This document shows, in pieces, positions 1 through 9,516 of a DNA stretch of 64,000 nt. This stretch comes from Pseudomonas yamanorum (GTDB taxonomy: Bacteria > Pseudomonadota > Gammaproteobacteria > Pseudomonadales > Pseudomonadaceae), in the NCBI RefSeq assembly GCF_900105735.1, contig NZ_LT629793.1, positions 62,001 to 126,000 on the forward strand. The letters run 5' to 3'. The notes below the pieces were generated by a model that saw only the letters and a list, made by a program, of their open reading frames with translations, made no database searches and was not told the DNA's origin. Position 1 is the first letter of the stretch, and each line of letters opens with the position of its first letter. Position numbers and translations under genes: made by a program.

Positions 1-161
1 TGCCCCCTCAACAAACAACTAATTCTTTCGATTGACTAGCGAGTCCTAAATTTACTGCTAGCTTCAAACGACATGTCCTACACGTAATAGTGAATAAGGA
101 CAGCCCCCTAGCCTTCACAAACGCGCTATCGGGAACATCACCAGGGAATTGGGGAGTGGTC
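1..161. other. Upstream flank without a gene
   Basis: No convincing gene lies here. The minus-strand frame that crosses it has no ribosome binding site and no recognisable domain. The stretch probably carries the promoter and leader of the first gene. A GGGGAG purine run at about 152-157 precedes the ATG at 162. I see no clear operator. Confidence 0.4.
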
Positions 162-953
162 ATGCTTAAGTCATCGTATATTCCGGCCGTTGTGCTGGCG
201 GCTTCAGTGTTGCCTGCAATTTCGGCCCAGGCCGACAACGCCGATACCGCCAACAAGAGTAACAACCCGTTGAACCTCGCACCGGGTGCAAACCTGCAGG
301 ACTATTACACCCCGAAGTTATTCGACACTAACGCCCATACCAACGACATGCTCTTGCGCGGCACGCTGCCCGTTGCGCCCTCGGACTTCATTGGGGTGCC
401 ACAGCTGTTGCGCGCGACGTTGCCCATCAGCACACGTCCCGACCCCCACAGTGGCTACACCACCGGGATCGGCGACTTGAACCTGTTCGATATTTTCCTG
501 CTCAAGACCGAAGGCGTGCAGTTGGGCATCGGCCCGCAGATCACCGCGCCTACCGCCGAGCACGATGAACTGGGCACCGGCAAGTGGCAGGCCGGCCTGG
601 CGGCGGTGGCCATCGATGCCTCGCCCCGTGGCCTGCTCGGTGCTTTGGTGCAATACCAAAGCTCCTTCGCCGGCGACAGCGACCGCGCCCATGTGGAAAG
701 TGCCACTTTCCAACCGTTCATCATTCATAACCTGCCCAAGGGCTGGTACCTGCGCTCCACCGGCACCTGGACGTTTGACCTGAAAAACGACACCCGTTAC
801 ATCCCTATCGGTTTCGGTGCCGGCAAGGCCTGGAAATCCGGCAGCAATATCCTCAACGCCTATATCGAACCGCAGTGGACGGTCGCCCGCAAAGGCGATG
901 GCCTGCCGCAGTTCACTTTGTTTGCCGGGATCAACGTCACGTTCGGGAAATAA
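162..953 (+). CDS. Exported outer-membrane-type protein of unknown function
   Basis: A 263-residue protein. The frame opens at 90, but I place the start at the ATG at 162 because a GGGGAG ribosome binding site sits just upstream and the protein then begins with a clean signal peptide (about residues 1-24, cleavage after AQA). The mature part has many alternating polar and hydrophobic stretches and ends in a short strand (FAGINVTFGK), which suggests a beta-barrel. I do not recognise a specific family; it could be a small porin or transporter-like barrel. It is first in a run of same-strand genes, 9 bp before the DUF1254 gene, so it is probably co-transcribed with the envelope cluster that follows. 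Confidence 0.65.
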   Translation: MLKSSYIPAVVLAASVLPAISAQADNADTANKSNNPLNLAPGANLQDYYTPKLFDTNAHTNDMLLRGTLPVAPSDFIGVPQLLRATLPISTRPDPHSGYTTGIGDLNLFDIFLLKTEGVQLGIGPQITAPTAEHDELGTGKWQAGLAAVAIDASPRGLLGALVQYQSSFAGDSDRAHVESATFQPFIIHNLPKGWYLRSTGTWTFDLKNDTRYIPIGFGAGKAWKSGSNILNAYIEPQWTVARKGDGLPQFTLFAGINVTFGK

Positions 954-962
954 GGATATTTT

Positions 963-2408
963 ATGCAGGCACTGCTTCGTAGCGCCGGTTTCAGCCTGCT
1001 GGCCCTCGCCGCCAGCGCACAGGCGCAAACCCTGGATACGCGCATCGGTCCGATCACCATGGAAGGCGAGCTGCCGGCCCACAGCGAAATCGCCAAACTG
1101 TATGGCGAGCTGGATTTCCAGCAGGCCACCCAGAGTTTCCTGTGGGCCTTGCCACTGGTGTCCTATGCACAATGGCAGGACGAATTCAGCACCAAGCTCG
1201 GCGCCCGCAGTGGCGACCTGATGGTGCTGACCACCTACGAAGACAAGCTCGGCGTGATCACCGCCAACGCCACCACGCCGTACATTCTCGGTTTCGTCGA
1301 CCTCAACGAAACCGGGCCGCTGGTGATCGAACTGCCGCCCGGCCCCACCGCAGGCGGGATTGGTGACTTCTGGCAACGGGCAATCATCGACATGGGCCAG
1401 ACCGGCCCTGATCAGGGCAAGGGCGGCAAGTACCTGGTGCTGCCACCCGGCCAGGAGCCACCCGCCGATGCGGGCCAGTACTACGTGGCCAAGTCGGAAA
1501 CCATGAACGTGCTGGTGGGTTTTCGCGTACTCGACCCCGACCCCGCCAAGGGCAAGGCGCTGGTCGAGCAATTCAAGATGTACCCCTACGCCCAACGTGC
1601 CAACCCCACGAAAACCCGCTTGCTGTCACCCGGCGGCAAGCCCTGGTCCGGCACCCAGCCACGGGGCATGGCTTACTGGCAGCGCCTCCACGGGATTATC
1701 CAGAAAGAACCGGTTAACGAACGTGACCGTTTCTACATGGCCATGCTGTCCAGCCTGGGCATCGAAAAGGACAAACCGTTCAACCCCAACGAACGTCAGC
1801 GCCAGGCCCTTGAACAAGGCGCGCAAATGGGTGAATTGATCGCCAAGGCCAATGCCTTCGCCAAACGCTTCCCCCAGGCCCAGTACTGGAAAGACCGGCA
1901 GTGGGACACCGTGCTCAACATCGCCGAGCCGTCCCAGCGCGTTACCTACTATGACCAGCTCTGGGAACGCAGCGCCTGGTTCTATGAAGCGGTCACCAAC
2001 ACCAAAGGCATGGTTTCCAAGACCCCCGGCCTGGGCCAGACCTACCTCGGTGCCTACACCGACAACAAGGGCCAATGGCTCGACGGCAGCAAGTCCTACA
2101 CCTTGCACGTCGGCGCCAACCCGCCGGCCAAACAGTTCTGGTCGATGACCGTGTATGACATCGACAGCCGCTGCCTGATCGACAACCCACAGCGCAAGGC
2201 CGACCTGTCGTCACGCCAGGATTTGAAGAAAAATGCCGACGGTTCGATAGATCTTTACTTCGGACCGCACGCGCCAAAAGACTTCGAGAGCAACTGGGTG
2301 CAAACTCTGCCCGGCAAACACTGGTTCAGCTATTTCCGACTGTATGCGCCCACCGAGGCCTACTTCGATAAAAGCTGGAAACTCGACGACATCCGACTGA
2401 TTCAGTAA
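963..2408 (+). CDS. DUF1254/DUF1214 secreted protein (first copy)
   Basis: A 481-residue protein with a signal peptide (about residues 1-21, ending in AQAQ). It resembles the DUF1254-DUF1214 family: an N-terminal DUF1254-like half containing conserved stretches such as ITANATTPYILGFVDL, and a C-terminal DUF1214-like half (about residues 370-480) with PPAKQFWSMTVYDI and GKHWFSYFRLYAP. An AAGGA site lies 7 bp before the ATG. The biochemical role of this family is unknown as far as I know. A paralogue follows 12 bp later, so the pair may act together in the periplasm. Confidence 0.85.
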   Translation: MQALLRSAGFSLLALAASAQAQTLDTRIGPITMEGELPAHSEIAKLYGELDFQQATQSFLWALPLVSYAQWQDEFSTKLGARSGDLMVLTTYEDKLGVITANATTPYILGFVDLNETGPLVIELPPGPTAGGIGDFWQRAIIDMGQTGPDQGKGGKYLVLPPGQEPPADAGQYYVAKSETMNVLVGFRVLDPDPAKGKALVEQFKMYPYAQRANPTKTRLLSPGGKPWSGTQPRGMAYWQRLHGIIQKEPVNERDRFYMAMLSSLGIEKDKPFNPNERQRQALEQGAQMGELIAKANAFAKRFPQAQYWKDRQWDTVLNIAEPSQRVTYYDQLWERSAWFYEAVTNTKGMVSKTPGLGQTYLGAYTDNKGQWLDGSKSYTLHVGANPPAKQFWSMTVYDIDSRCLIDNPQRKADLSSRQDLKKNADGSIDLYFGPHAPKDFESNWVQTLPGKHWFSYFRLYAPTEAYFDKSWKLDDIRLIQ

Positions 2409-2420
2409 GGACGCAACAAC

Positions 2421-3821
2421 ATGATTCGAACTCCGACGCGCCTGCTGTTGGCGAGCCTCTCGATTTTCATGAGTACCGGCGCCTGGGCCGATTTCACCGC
2501 CACGCCGAGTGAAGCCCGGGCCATCGCCAAGGAAGCCTACCTCTATGGCTTCCCGGTGGTGGAAATGTATAAGACCCTCTACACCCAGGCCGTCGACAAG
2601 ACCGGGCCTAACTTCAAGGCGCCGTTCAACCATATCGGCAACACTGCGCAAGTGTTCACGCCCAAGGACACTGCGTTCGTTACACCGAATTCGGACACAC
2701 CCTACTCCTTCGTCTGGCTGGACCTGCGCGCCGAGCCGGTGGTGCTGACCCTGCCAAAGATCGAAGACAACCGCTATTACTCGGTGCAGTTGATCGACCT
2801 CTACACCCAGAACTTCGGCTACCTGGGCACCCGCAGCACTGGCAACAACGGCGGCCATTACATGATCGCCGGCCCTGACTGGAAAGGTCAGCAGCCGACC
2901 AATATCGACCGCGTGGTGTACAGCGAAAGCAACATCGCCTACGCGCTGTACCGCACGCAACTGTTCGATGACAAGGACCTCGCCAAGGTCAAGCAGATCC
3001 AGAGCGGCTACAAGGTCCAGACCCTCAGCAACTACGTGAACCAGCCGAAACCGATCAAGCCGCCGAAAATCGCCTGGCCCAAGCCCACCCCCAACATGAG
3101 CGACAGCGTGCACCTGTTCCGCTACCTGAACTTCATGCTGGGCTATGCAGCGCCTCAGGACAGTGAAAAAGAGCTGCTCGCACGTTTTGCCAAGATCGGC
3201 GTCGAGGCCGGCAAACCGTTTGACCTCAAGGCCCTGACGGTTGAACAACGCAAGGCTCTGGAAGACGGGATCGCCGACGGCAAGGCTGAGTTTGCAGCGT
3301 TCAAGAAGGACAAGGTCGATACGCACCAGGTATCCAGCGGTGACCTGTTCGGCAGCCGCGATCACCTGCAGAACAATTACCTGTACCGCTACGCCGGCGC
3401 CAACATGGGCATCTTCGGCAACTCCACCGATGAAGCGGCCTATATGAGCTACTTCATCGACAGCGACGGCAAGCCCGCCAACGGCGCACGACACAGCTAT
3501 ACCCTGCATTTCGCCAAAGACCAATTGCCACCGGCGGATGCGTTCTGGTCGCTGACCATGTACGACGCCAAGACCAAACTGCTGGTGCCGAACCTGAAGA
3601 AGCGCTACCTGCTCAACTCGCGGATGTTGCCCAACTTCAAACTCGACGCCGATGGCGGCCTGACGCTGTTGGTTGCGCACCACGAGCCACCGAAAGCCGA
3701 ACAAAGCAACTGGCTGCCCGCACCGCCCGGCCCGTTCTACGCCGTATTGCGCATTTACCTGCCCAAGCCTGAAGTGGGTAACGGCCAATGGAAGCTGCCA
3801 CCGCTCACACCGATCAAATAG
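2421..3821 (+). CDS. DUF1254/DUF1214 secreted protein (second copy)
   Basis: A 466-residue paralogue of the preceding gene. It has a signal peptide (about residues 1-23, cleaved after WA), then a DUF1254 part with YLYGFPVVEMYKTLY and FVTPNSDTPYSFVWLDL, then a DUF1214 part with ADAFWSLTMYDAKT and PPGPFYAVLRIYLP near the C-terminus. The ATG is preceded by AAGGA. The N-terminal motifs are closer to the family consensus than in the first copy, so the first may have diverged. No active-site residue can be named. It precedes a barrel protein by 58 bp. Confidence 0.88.
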   Translation: MIRTPTRLLLASLSIFMSTGAWADFTATPSEARAIAKEAYLYGFPVVEMYKTLYTQAVDKTGPNFKAPFNHIGNTAQVFTPKDTAFVTPNSDTPYSFVWLDLRAEPVVLTLPKIEDNRYYSVQLIDLYTQNFGYLGTRSTGNNGGHYMIAGPDWKGQQPTNIDRVVYSESNIAYALYRTQLFDDKDLAKVKQIQSGYKVQTLSNYVNQPKPIKPPKIAWPKPTPNMSDSVHLFRYLNFMLGYAAPQDSEKELLARFAKIGVEAGKPFDLKALTVEQRKALEDGIADGKAEFAAFKKDKVDTHQVSSGDLFGSRDHLQNNYLYRYAGANMGIFGNSTDEAAYMSYFIDSDGKPANGARHSYTLHFAKDQLPPADAFWSLTMYDAKTKLLVPNLKKRYLLNSRMLPNFKLDADGGLTLLVAHHEPPKAEQSNWLPAPPGPFYAVLRIYLPKPEVGNGQWKLPPLTPIK

Positions 3822-3879
3822 CGCCTGATCAAGTAGCACCGCTGCACCCTGACATCAGGCATTTACAAGGAGTAGAGCC

Positions 3880-4785
3880 ATGGTTTCACGTAGTCAACTG
3901 AGTGCGTTTACCGCTGCCACACTGGCACTGATGCCAGGGATAGGGTTTGCCGACAATGCCAGGGATTGGCAAAACACCCCGACGGATATGAATATGGTGT
4001 TCGGCTACTACAACCGGGTCGACACCAACACCCCGATCGACACGACATTGCCAATCAACGGTCTGTCGTTGGATGCCGACCTCTACCTGTTCCGCTACGC
4101 CCGTTCATTCGGCATCGACGGGCGCAACAGCGCCATCCAGTTTATCCAGCCTTACGCCGACGTTTCGGCGTCATTCGACAACGCCCAGTTTTTCAGCGGT
4201 ACCAAGCGCAACGGTGGTATGGGCGACACGCAGATTGTGTTCGCCCATAACATCTTCGGTGGCCCGGCACTGACCGCCGAGGAGTTCGCCAGCTGGAAAC
4301 CCGAGACGTTCCTCACCGGCGCGCTGTGGGTGACCATGCCCACCGGTGACTACGATAAAGACCGCATCATCAACATCGGCTCCAACCGCTGGGTGTTCAA
4401 GCCCGAACTGGGCTTCGGCACCCCGATTGGCCCGACCTGGCTGGAAATCAACACCTACGTGTCGCTGTTCGGCGACAACAAGGATTACCACGGCGATAGC
4501 AAGCTGGAACAAAAGCCGCTGTATGCCATCGAGGGTCACTACAGCTACACCATCAACCGCGCACTCTGGGTCTCGCTGGACGCCACCTACAACCGCGGCG
4601 GCGAAAGCAAGATTGATGGCGATTGGCAAGACAACAAACAGGAAAACGGCCTGCTGGGCGCCAGCCTGGGTTTTATGTTGTCACCCCAGTTTGGCGGCCT
4701 GATCGCCTATAACGACACGGTCTCCGAACGCACCGGTTCACCCGATGTGAACACCTGGACCTTCCGCCTGCAGTACGTCTGGTGA
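3880..4785 (+). CDS. Outer-membrane barrel protein, MetA-type phenol-degradation family
   Basis: A 301-residue exported protein with a signal peptide (about residues 1-24, ending GFA-D). The body has the repeated amphipathic strands and GALWVTMPTGDYD / GSNRWVFKPELGFG stretches typical of the family annotated as transporter or Phenol_MetA_deg. It ends in an aromatic residue (RLQYVW), as barrel proteins usually do. A strong AAGGAG lies 8 bp before the ATG. It probably forms an outer-membrane channel or lipid-facing barrel serving the neighbouring secreted DUF1254 proteins; the cargo is unknown. Confidence 0.75.
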   Translation: MVSRSQLSAFTAATLALMPGIGFADNARDWQNTPTDMNMVFGYYNRVDTNTPIDTTLPINGLSLDADLYLFRYARSFGIDGRNSAIQFIQPYADVSASFDNAQFFSGTKRNGGMGDTQIVFAHNIFGGPALTAEEFASWKPETFLTGALWVTMPTGDYDKDRIINIGSNRWVFKPELGFGTPIGPTWLEINTYVSLFGDNKDYHGDSKLEQKPLYAIEGHYSYTINRALWVSLDATYNRGGESKIDGDWQDNKQENGLLGASLGFMLSPQFGGLIAYNDTVSERTGSPDVNTWTFRLQYVW

Positions 4786-4817
4786 GAACCGCCTTCACGG
4801 AATGAACGGAGTGCGCC

Positions 4818-5567
4818 ATGTCCCGTATTCTTCTTGCGCGTTTAGTGCTCACCGGTGTGCTGCTCACCTCTCACACCGTTTTGGCCGACGAGCTGGAACC
4901 CAAGGCCCTCACTGCCCTGGAGCAGATGGGGGGCTACTTGCGCAGCCTGCAGCAGTTTCGCATCGATGCCCACAGCCATACCGACCAGGTGTTGGATAAC
5001 GGCCAGACCATCGAATTCAGCCATCAAACGCGCCTTGCGGCCATGCAGCCGGACAAGCTGCAAGTCTCGGTGGAAAGCGACGGCTCGCGCCGCAGCCTGT
5101 TCTACAACGGTAAAAGTTTCACCCTGTACGACAGCCGCAGCGGCTACTTCGCCAACCAGGCGGCGCCAGCGAATATCGGTGGCTTGCTCGATCAGTTGAG
5201 CGAACGCTACGGCATCGAACTGCCCCTGGCCGACCTGTTCCGCTGGAACCCCGGCACCGCCAAGGAGGTGGGCATCAGCAATGCCGTGCTGATCGGCAGT
5301 GAAACCATCGACGGCCAGACCTGCACCCATTACGCCTACCGCCAGCCGGATATCGACTGGCAACTGTGGGTTCGCCAAGGCTCGCAGCCACTGCCCTGCC
5401 GGCTGGTGATCAGCCGCCGGGACACCGCCGAACACCCAAGGCACAGCGTCAATTACCTGTGGCAACTCAACAGCCCGCCCAAACCTGCCGACTTTGAGTT
5501 CACTCCTCCGGCCGGCGCCCGTGCAGTGCCCCTGCAACAGTTGGAGCCTCAGGGAGAACAGCCATGA
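4818..5567 (+). CDS. DUF2092 periplasmic protein (LolA/LolB-like fold)
   Basis: A 249-residue protein with a signal peptide (about residues 1-23). The mature region matches the DUF2092 pattern: an early helix (LEPKALTALEQMGGYLRSL), beta strands carrying KLQVSVESDGSRRSLFYNGKSFTLYDS, then a late TPPAGAR stretch. Related proteins have a LolA/LolB-type lipoprotein-binding fold, so a lipid or lipoprotein shuttle role is possible but inferred. Its stop overlaps the next start (ATGA at 5564), a sign of translational coupling. Confidence 0.78.
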   Translation: MSRILLARLVLTGVLLTSHTVLADELEPKALTALEQMGGYLRSLQQFRIDAHSHTDQVLDNGQTIEFSHQTRLAAMQPDKLQVSVESDGSRRSLFYNGKSFTLYDSRSGYFANQAAPANIGGLLDQLSERYGIELPLADLFRWNPGTAKEVGISNAVLIGSETIDGQTCTHYAYRQPDIDWQLWVRQGSQPLPCRLVISRRDTAEHPRHSVNYLWQLNSPPKPADFEFTPPAGARAVPLQQLEPQGEQP

Positions 5568-6127
5568 AAAGCACAGCAGCGGTATTGACCGCGAGTTTGC
5601 TGCTGACGCTGTTCGATCCGCTGGCTGCCCAGGCCTGGCAACTGCGTGGCGGTGGTGGCGCACGGACGTTTGTGGTGCCCCATGGCGGCGGTGGCGGTTA
5701 CCGTCCTCCCATGCCCGCGCCCCACCCGATGCCGGCCCCCCGGCCGATGCCTCCACACCCGGAGCCGCACCCGCAGCCCCATCCTCAACCTGGGCCACAC
5801 CCCGAGCCTGGTCCGCATCCATATCCAGGACCGCGCCCCGGGCCACAACCGGGGCCGCATCCATACCCGATGCCGCCTCCTCCACCGCCGCCACCCCCTC
5901 CGCCGCCCCACGGGGATGACTGGTACCACCCATGGGCCACCGCCGCCGTGATCGGCGCGACCACGGCGACCGTCCTCGCCATCGGTACCCGCGTCACCAC
6001 GGTGCCGGTGGACTGTGTCTCGGTGGTCGCCAATGGCGTGGCCTATCAGCATTGCGGCCCCACCTGGTACCAGCCGCAATACGTCGGCAGCTCCGTGCAG
6101 TACATCGTGGTCGCCGCGCCCTGGTGA
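5564..6127 (+). CDS. Exported proline/histidine-rich protein
   Basis: A 187-residue protein with a signal peptide (about residues 1-24). Residues about 30-115 are a low-complexity tract of Pro, His and Gly (PHPEPHPQPHPQPGPHPEPG-like repeats, then a run of 14 prolines). A hydrophobic stretch with Gly/Ala/Thr (about 124-141) and a C-terminal part with VVANGVAYQHCGPTWYQPQY follow; that tail recalls small exported proteins of the DUF6515 type. The His/Pro tract could bind metal or span the periplasm. It overlaps the DUF2092 gene by 4 bp and is followed by moxR after 24 bp. Confidence 0.7.
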   Translation: MKSTAAVLTASLLLTLFDPLAAQAWQLRGGGGARTFVVPHGGGGGYRPPMPAPHPMPAPRPMPPHPEPHPQPHPQPGPHPEPGPHPYPGPRPGPQPGPHPYPMPPPPPPPPPPPPHGDDWYHPWATAAVIGATTATVLAIGTRVTTVPVDCVSVVANGVAYQHCGPTWYQPQYVGSSVQYIVVAAPW

Positions 6128-6151
6128 CCCACTGTTTCAAGGAGGATTGTG

Positions 6152-7126
6152 ATGACAGCGCTCAACGATTTAACCGCCCTGCAAGCCAGCATCGCCGAAA
6201 GTGTGCTGGGCCAGGATCAGGTCATCCGCCAGATCCTCATCGGCCTTTTGGCCAACGGTCACTTGCTGCTGGAGAGCTTGCCGGGCCTGGCCAAGACACG
6301 CACGGTCAAGGCCCTGGCCCGACACCTGGACGCGAAGATGAGCCGTATCCAGTTCACTCCCGACCTGCTGCCCTCGGACATCACCGGCGCCGAGGTGCTG
6401 CACCAGGTGGACGGCCAGAATCAGATCCGCTTCCAGCCAGGCCCCTTGTTCGGCAACCTGATCCTCGCCGATGAAATCAACCGCGCCCCGGCCAAGGTCC
6501 AGGCGGCTTTGCTGGAAGCCATGGAAGAACGCCAGATCACCGTGGCCGGCGCCAGCCATCCGCTGCCCGAGTTGTTTATCGTGGTCGCCACCCAGAACCC
6601 CATCGAACAGGAAGGCACTTATCCACTGCCGGAAGCACAGATGGACCGGTTCCTGATGAAAGTCCTGCTGGATTACCCCAGCGCCGAAAATGAAAGCCAG
6701 GTGCTGCGCCTGTTGCGCGAAGAAGAACAGCACGCCGCCGCAGCAACCACCCAAGGCTTCACCCTCGCCCCCGAGGTGATCTTCGCCGCCCGCAAGGAAG
6801 TCAGCGCGATCCAGGTGTCACCCGCTATCGACCGTTACCTGATCGACCTGATCAACGCCACCCGCCATCCCGCCGACTACGATGCCGACCTGGCGCGCTG
6901 GATCAGCCTTGGCGCCAGTCCCCGTGGCGGCATCGGCATGGACCGCGCGGCCCGCGCCGATGCCTGGCTGCGGGGCCAGGCCTTTGTGACGCCGGATAAC
7001 GTGCGCACGGTGGTGCATCCGGTGCTGCGTCACCGCCTGCAATTGAGCTACGACGCGGTGGCCGATAGCGTCAGCGCCGACCAGGTGCTGGACCGCCTGC
7101 TGGACAAAGTGGCGATTCCGGCATGA
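6152..7126 (+). CDS. MoxR-family AAA+ ATPase
   Basis: A 324-residue MoxR ATPase. I prefer the ATG at 6152 to the GTG at 6149 because GGAGGA (6141-6146) is then 5 bp away. The Walker A segment is ESLPGLAKT (about residues 41-49), Walker B is LADEINRAPAKVQ, and sensor 1 is VATQNPIEQEGTYPLPEAQMDRFL, all typical of MoxR. These cytoplasmic ATPases act as chaperones with VWA proteins, for example in cofactor loading or activation of envelope enzymes. Here it opens a MoxR-DUF58-DUF4381-VWA-VWA-BatD module, and its stop overlaps the next start by ATGA. Confidence 0.95.
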   Translation: MTALNDLTALQASIAESVLGQDQVIRQILIGLLANGHLLLESLPGLAKTRTVKALARHLDAKMSRIQFTPDLLPSDITGAEVLHQVDGQNQIRFQPGPLFGNLILADEINRAPAKVQAALLEAMEERQITVAGASHPLPELFIVVATQNPIEQEGTYPLPEAQMDRFLMKVLLDYPSAENESQVLRLLREEEQHAAAATTQGFTLAPEVIFAARKEVSAIQVSPAIDRYLIDLINATRHPADYDADLARWISLGASPRGGIGMDRAARADAWLRGQAFVTPDNVRTVVHPVLRHRLQLSYDAVADSVSADQVLDRLLDKVAIPA

Positions 7127-8058
7127 ACGCCGACGGCTTGGTCTACGTGTCCCTGGGGCAGTTGATGGCCCTGGAGTTTCAGACCCGTGGCCTGAGCTTT
7201 GTCGCGCGCCAGCCCCAAGGCAGCATCCTCGCCGGCAACCATGCCTCGCGGCTGCGCGGACGCGGCCTGAACTTTGATGAACTGCGCCGCTATCAGCCCG
7301 GCGATGATCTACGCCACCTGGACTGGCGCGCCTCTCTGCGCACCGGGAAACCGGTGATCCGTACCTTTACCGAGGAGCGCGACCGCCCCGCGCTGATTGT
7401 GGTCGACCAACGCATGTCGATGTTCTTCGGCTCGGTGCGCAGCTTTAAATCCGCTGTTGCCGCCGAGTTGGGCGCGTTGGCCGCGTGGATGGTGTTCAAC
7501 GCGGGTGACCGGGTGGGCGGGCTGGTGTTCAACGATGAGCACATCGACAGTGTGGCGCCGTTGCGCAGCCGCAAACGCGTCGAAACCTTGTGCAGCCGCA
7601 TCGTCCGACAGAACGCCGCGTTGAGCGCCGGCAACCCGGACCATGAAGCCGACGGCCAGCTCGACAAGGTGCTGCAACGTTGCCTCGCGCTGACCGGGCA
7701 TGACCACCTGATCTGCATCATCAGCGACTTCGCCGGGGCCGGTGACCGCACTCTGCAATTGATGCGGCAGCTGTCGGCGCACAACGATGTGGTTGCCCTG
7801 CAAGTCTACGACCCGCTGGCGTTGAACGTGCCGGATACCGGGCACCTGATGGTCACCCAGGGCCAATTGCAGGTCGAACTGGCTGTACAGAAACGCCAGG
7901 TACGCCAACCCCTGGGGGACTTTCTTGGCGGGCGCCTAAAGGACGTAGCCAGCCTGCTGCGCCGCAGCCAGGTGCCGCTGTTGATGATCAGCACGGCGCT
8001 GCCTGCAGTTGACCAACTGCGCGATGAGCTGGGCCGGCGCAATGGAGCGCGGCGATGA
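7123..8058 (+). CDS. DUF58 domain protein
   Basis: A 311-residue protein with the DUF58 signature at about residues 43-85: GRGLNFDELRRYQPGDDLRHLDWRAS followed by TGKPVIRTFTEERDRP. The rest has a VWA-like fold. DUF58 proteins accompany MoxR ATPases almost invariably, and the gene overlaps moxR and the next gene by 4 bp each (ATGA). It has no signal peptide, so it is expected to be a cytoplasmic or membrane-peripheral adaptor between the ATPase and the membrane VWA proteins. Confidence 0.92.
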   Translation: MNADGLVYVSLGQLMALEFQTRGLSFVARQPQGSILAGNHASRLRGRGLNFDELRRYQPGDDLRHLDWRASLRTGKPVIRTFTEERDRPALIVVDQRMSMFFGSVRSFKSAVAAELGALAAWMVFNAGDRVGGLVFNDEHIDSVAPLRSRKRVETLCSRIVRQNAALSAGNPDHEADGQLDKVLQRCLALTGHDHLICIISDFAGAGDRTLQLMRQLSAHNDVVALQVYDPLALNVPDTGHLMVTQGQLQVELAVQKRQVRQPLGDFLGGRLKDVASLLRRSQVPLLMISTALPAVDQLRDELGRRNGARR

Positions 8059-8522
8059 ACGCCAATGTGCCGAGCATCGAACAACTCAAGGAGCTAGGCC
8101 TGCCGGCGCCGGTCAGCTACTGGCCGCAGACCTGGGGCTGGTGGGTGATGCTCGGTTTGCTGGCGATTGCCCTGCTGGTGCTGGGCGTCCGCGCCTGGTT
8201 GCGCTGGCGCCGCAATGCCTATCGCCGCGAAGCATTGGCGCGCCTCAACGTGATCGAAGACTTGCGGGAGCTGCCGGAACTGCTCAAGCGCGTGGCCCTG
8301 TCGATGCCCCTCGCGCCGGAGGAACACCAACGCGTGCCGACCCTGAGCGGGGCCGACTGGCAGGCGTTCCTGCTGCGTCATGGCGGCATGGCGGTGCAGG
8401 AGGATTTCAGCCGTCAACTGGCGAGCCTGGCGTATGGATCAGCCGATATTTCCAGCGCGCAACGCGAACAGCTGTTGGCCCAGTGCAAAACCTGGGTGGA
8501 GCATCACCATGTGGCAACTTGA
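8055..8522 (+). CDS. DUF4381 single-span membrane protein
   Basis: A 155-residue protein with one membrane segment (about residues 29-48, WWVMLGLLAIALLVLGVRAW) followed by a basic stretch and a helical cytoplasmic tail. This is the DUF4381 arrangement found between DUF58 and BatA genes in MoxR/Bat operons. It overlaps DUF58 by 4 bp and the next gene by 14 bp, so production is tightly coupled. No catalytic motif is visible; a scaffold role is inferred. Confidence 0.85.
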   Translation: MNANVPSIEQLKELGLPAPVSYWPQTWGWWVMLGLLAIALLVLGVRAWLRWRRNAYRREALARLNVIEDLRELPELLKRVALSMPLAPEEHQRVPTLSGADWQAFLLRHGGMAVQEDFSRQLASLAYGSADISSAQREQLLAQCKTWVEHHHVAT

Positions 8523-9516
8523 TTATCCCTGGCTGCTGCTTCTCCTGCCGTTGCCGTGGCTCGCCTACCGTTACCTGCCGGAATACCGTGAAGCCCGCAG
8601 CGCCGTACGCGTGCCGTTTTTCGCCAGCCTCAGCCGGGCCGTGGGCCAGACGCCGGCCGCCAGCGGTATTCGCAGCAACCGCCTGCAACTGCTGCTCAAC
8701 CTGCTGGTGTGGGCGCTGCTGGTGCTGGCCATTGCCCGCCCGGTGTGGATCGAAAAACCCATCGAACGCCAACAGCCGGTGCGAGACCTGATGCTGGCCA
8801 TCGACATCTCGCAGTCCATGGAAACCCAGGACTTTACCGACGCCAACGGCCAGAAGATCAACCGCCTGGCCGCCGTCAAACAGGTGGTGCATGGCTTTAT
8901 CCAGCGCCGCAAGGACGACCGTATCGGCCTGATCCTGTTTGGCAGCGGCGCCTATCCCCAGGCGCCATTGACCCTGGACCACACCAGCCTGTCGCTGCTG
9001 CTGGATGACAGCGGCATCGGCATGGCCGGGCCCAACACCGCAATTGGCGATGCCATTGGCCTGAGCCTGAAGCTGCTGGACCAGGCTCATGAACAAGAGA
9101 AGGTGCTGATACTGCTCACCGACGGCAACGACACCAGCAGCGCGATTCCGCCCGACCATGCGGCGTCCATGGCAGCGGCCAAGGGCGTGGTGATTCATAC
9201 CATCGGCATTGGCGATCCGGGCGCTTCAGGTGAGTCAAAGGTCAACCTGAGCGCGCTGCAACAGATTGCTGAAACCACCGGCGGACGGTATTTCCGGGCG
9301 GAGAACCGCGACACCCTGGACCAGGTCTACGCCACCCTCGACCAGATCACCCCCCACCAGGTGAAAACCCTGAGCCACCAGCCCAAGCGTGATCTGTTCT
9401 GGATACCACTGGCGGCCGCCATCGGCCTGCTCGCGCTGTATCACCTGATCGCCGCGTTGTGGCCGCATCCGGGGCTGCGCCATCGGGAGGTCCGCGATGG
9501 AGTTCAACCTCAGTGA
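8509..9516 (+). CDS. VWA domain membrane protein (BatA-like)
   Basis: A 335-residue protein starting at the ATG at 8509, inside the end of the previous gene. It has an N-terminal hydrophobic segment (about 7-20), a second one (about 59-77), then a von Willebrand A domain with an intact MIDAS DISQS (D99, S101, S103) and the later LTDGNDTSS loop. A C-terminal membrane span lies at about 305-325. This is the BatA layout: a periplasm-facing VWA domain tethered by membrane helices. It overlaps the next VWA gene by 20 bp. Confidence 0.92.
   Translation: MWQLDYPWLLLLLPLPWLAYRYLPEYREARSAVRVPFFASLSRAVGQTPAASGIRSNRLQLLLNLLVWALLVLAIARPVWIEKPIERQQPVRDLMLAIDISQSMETQDFTDANGQKINRLAAVKQVVHGFIQRRKDDRIGLILFGSGAYPQAPLTLDHTSLSLLLDDSGIGMAGPNTAIGDAIGLSLKLLDQAHEQEKVLILLTDGNDTSSAIPPDHAASMAAAKGVVIHTIGIGDPGASGESKVNLSALQQIAETTGGRYFRAENRDTLDQVYATLDQITPHQVKTLSHQPKRDLFWIPLAAAIGLLALYHLIAALWPHPGLRHREVRDGVQPQ

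Noticed and set aside
8..265. A minus-strand 85-codon frame at the window start
   Set aside because: It overlaps the promoter, the start and the signal peptide of the first gene. Its hydrophobic start is the complement of the Ala-rich signal sequence.
2211..3839. A long minus-strand frame over the second DUF1254 gene
   Set aside because: Shadow of a clearly real + strand gene; no start signal and no recognisable family.
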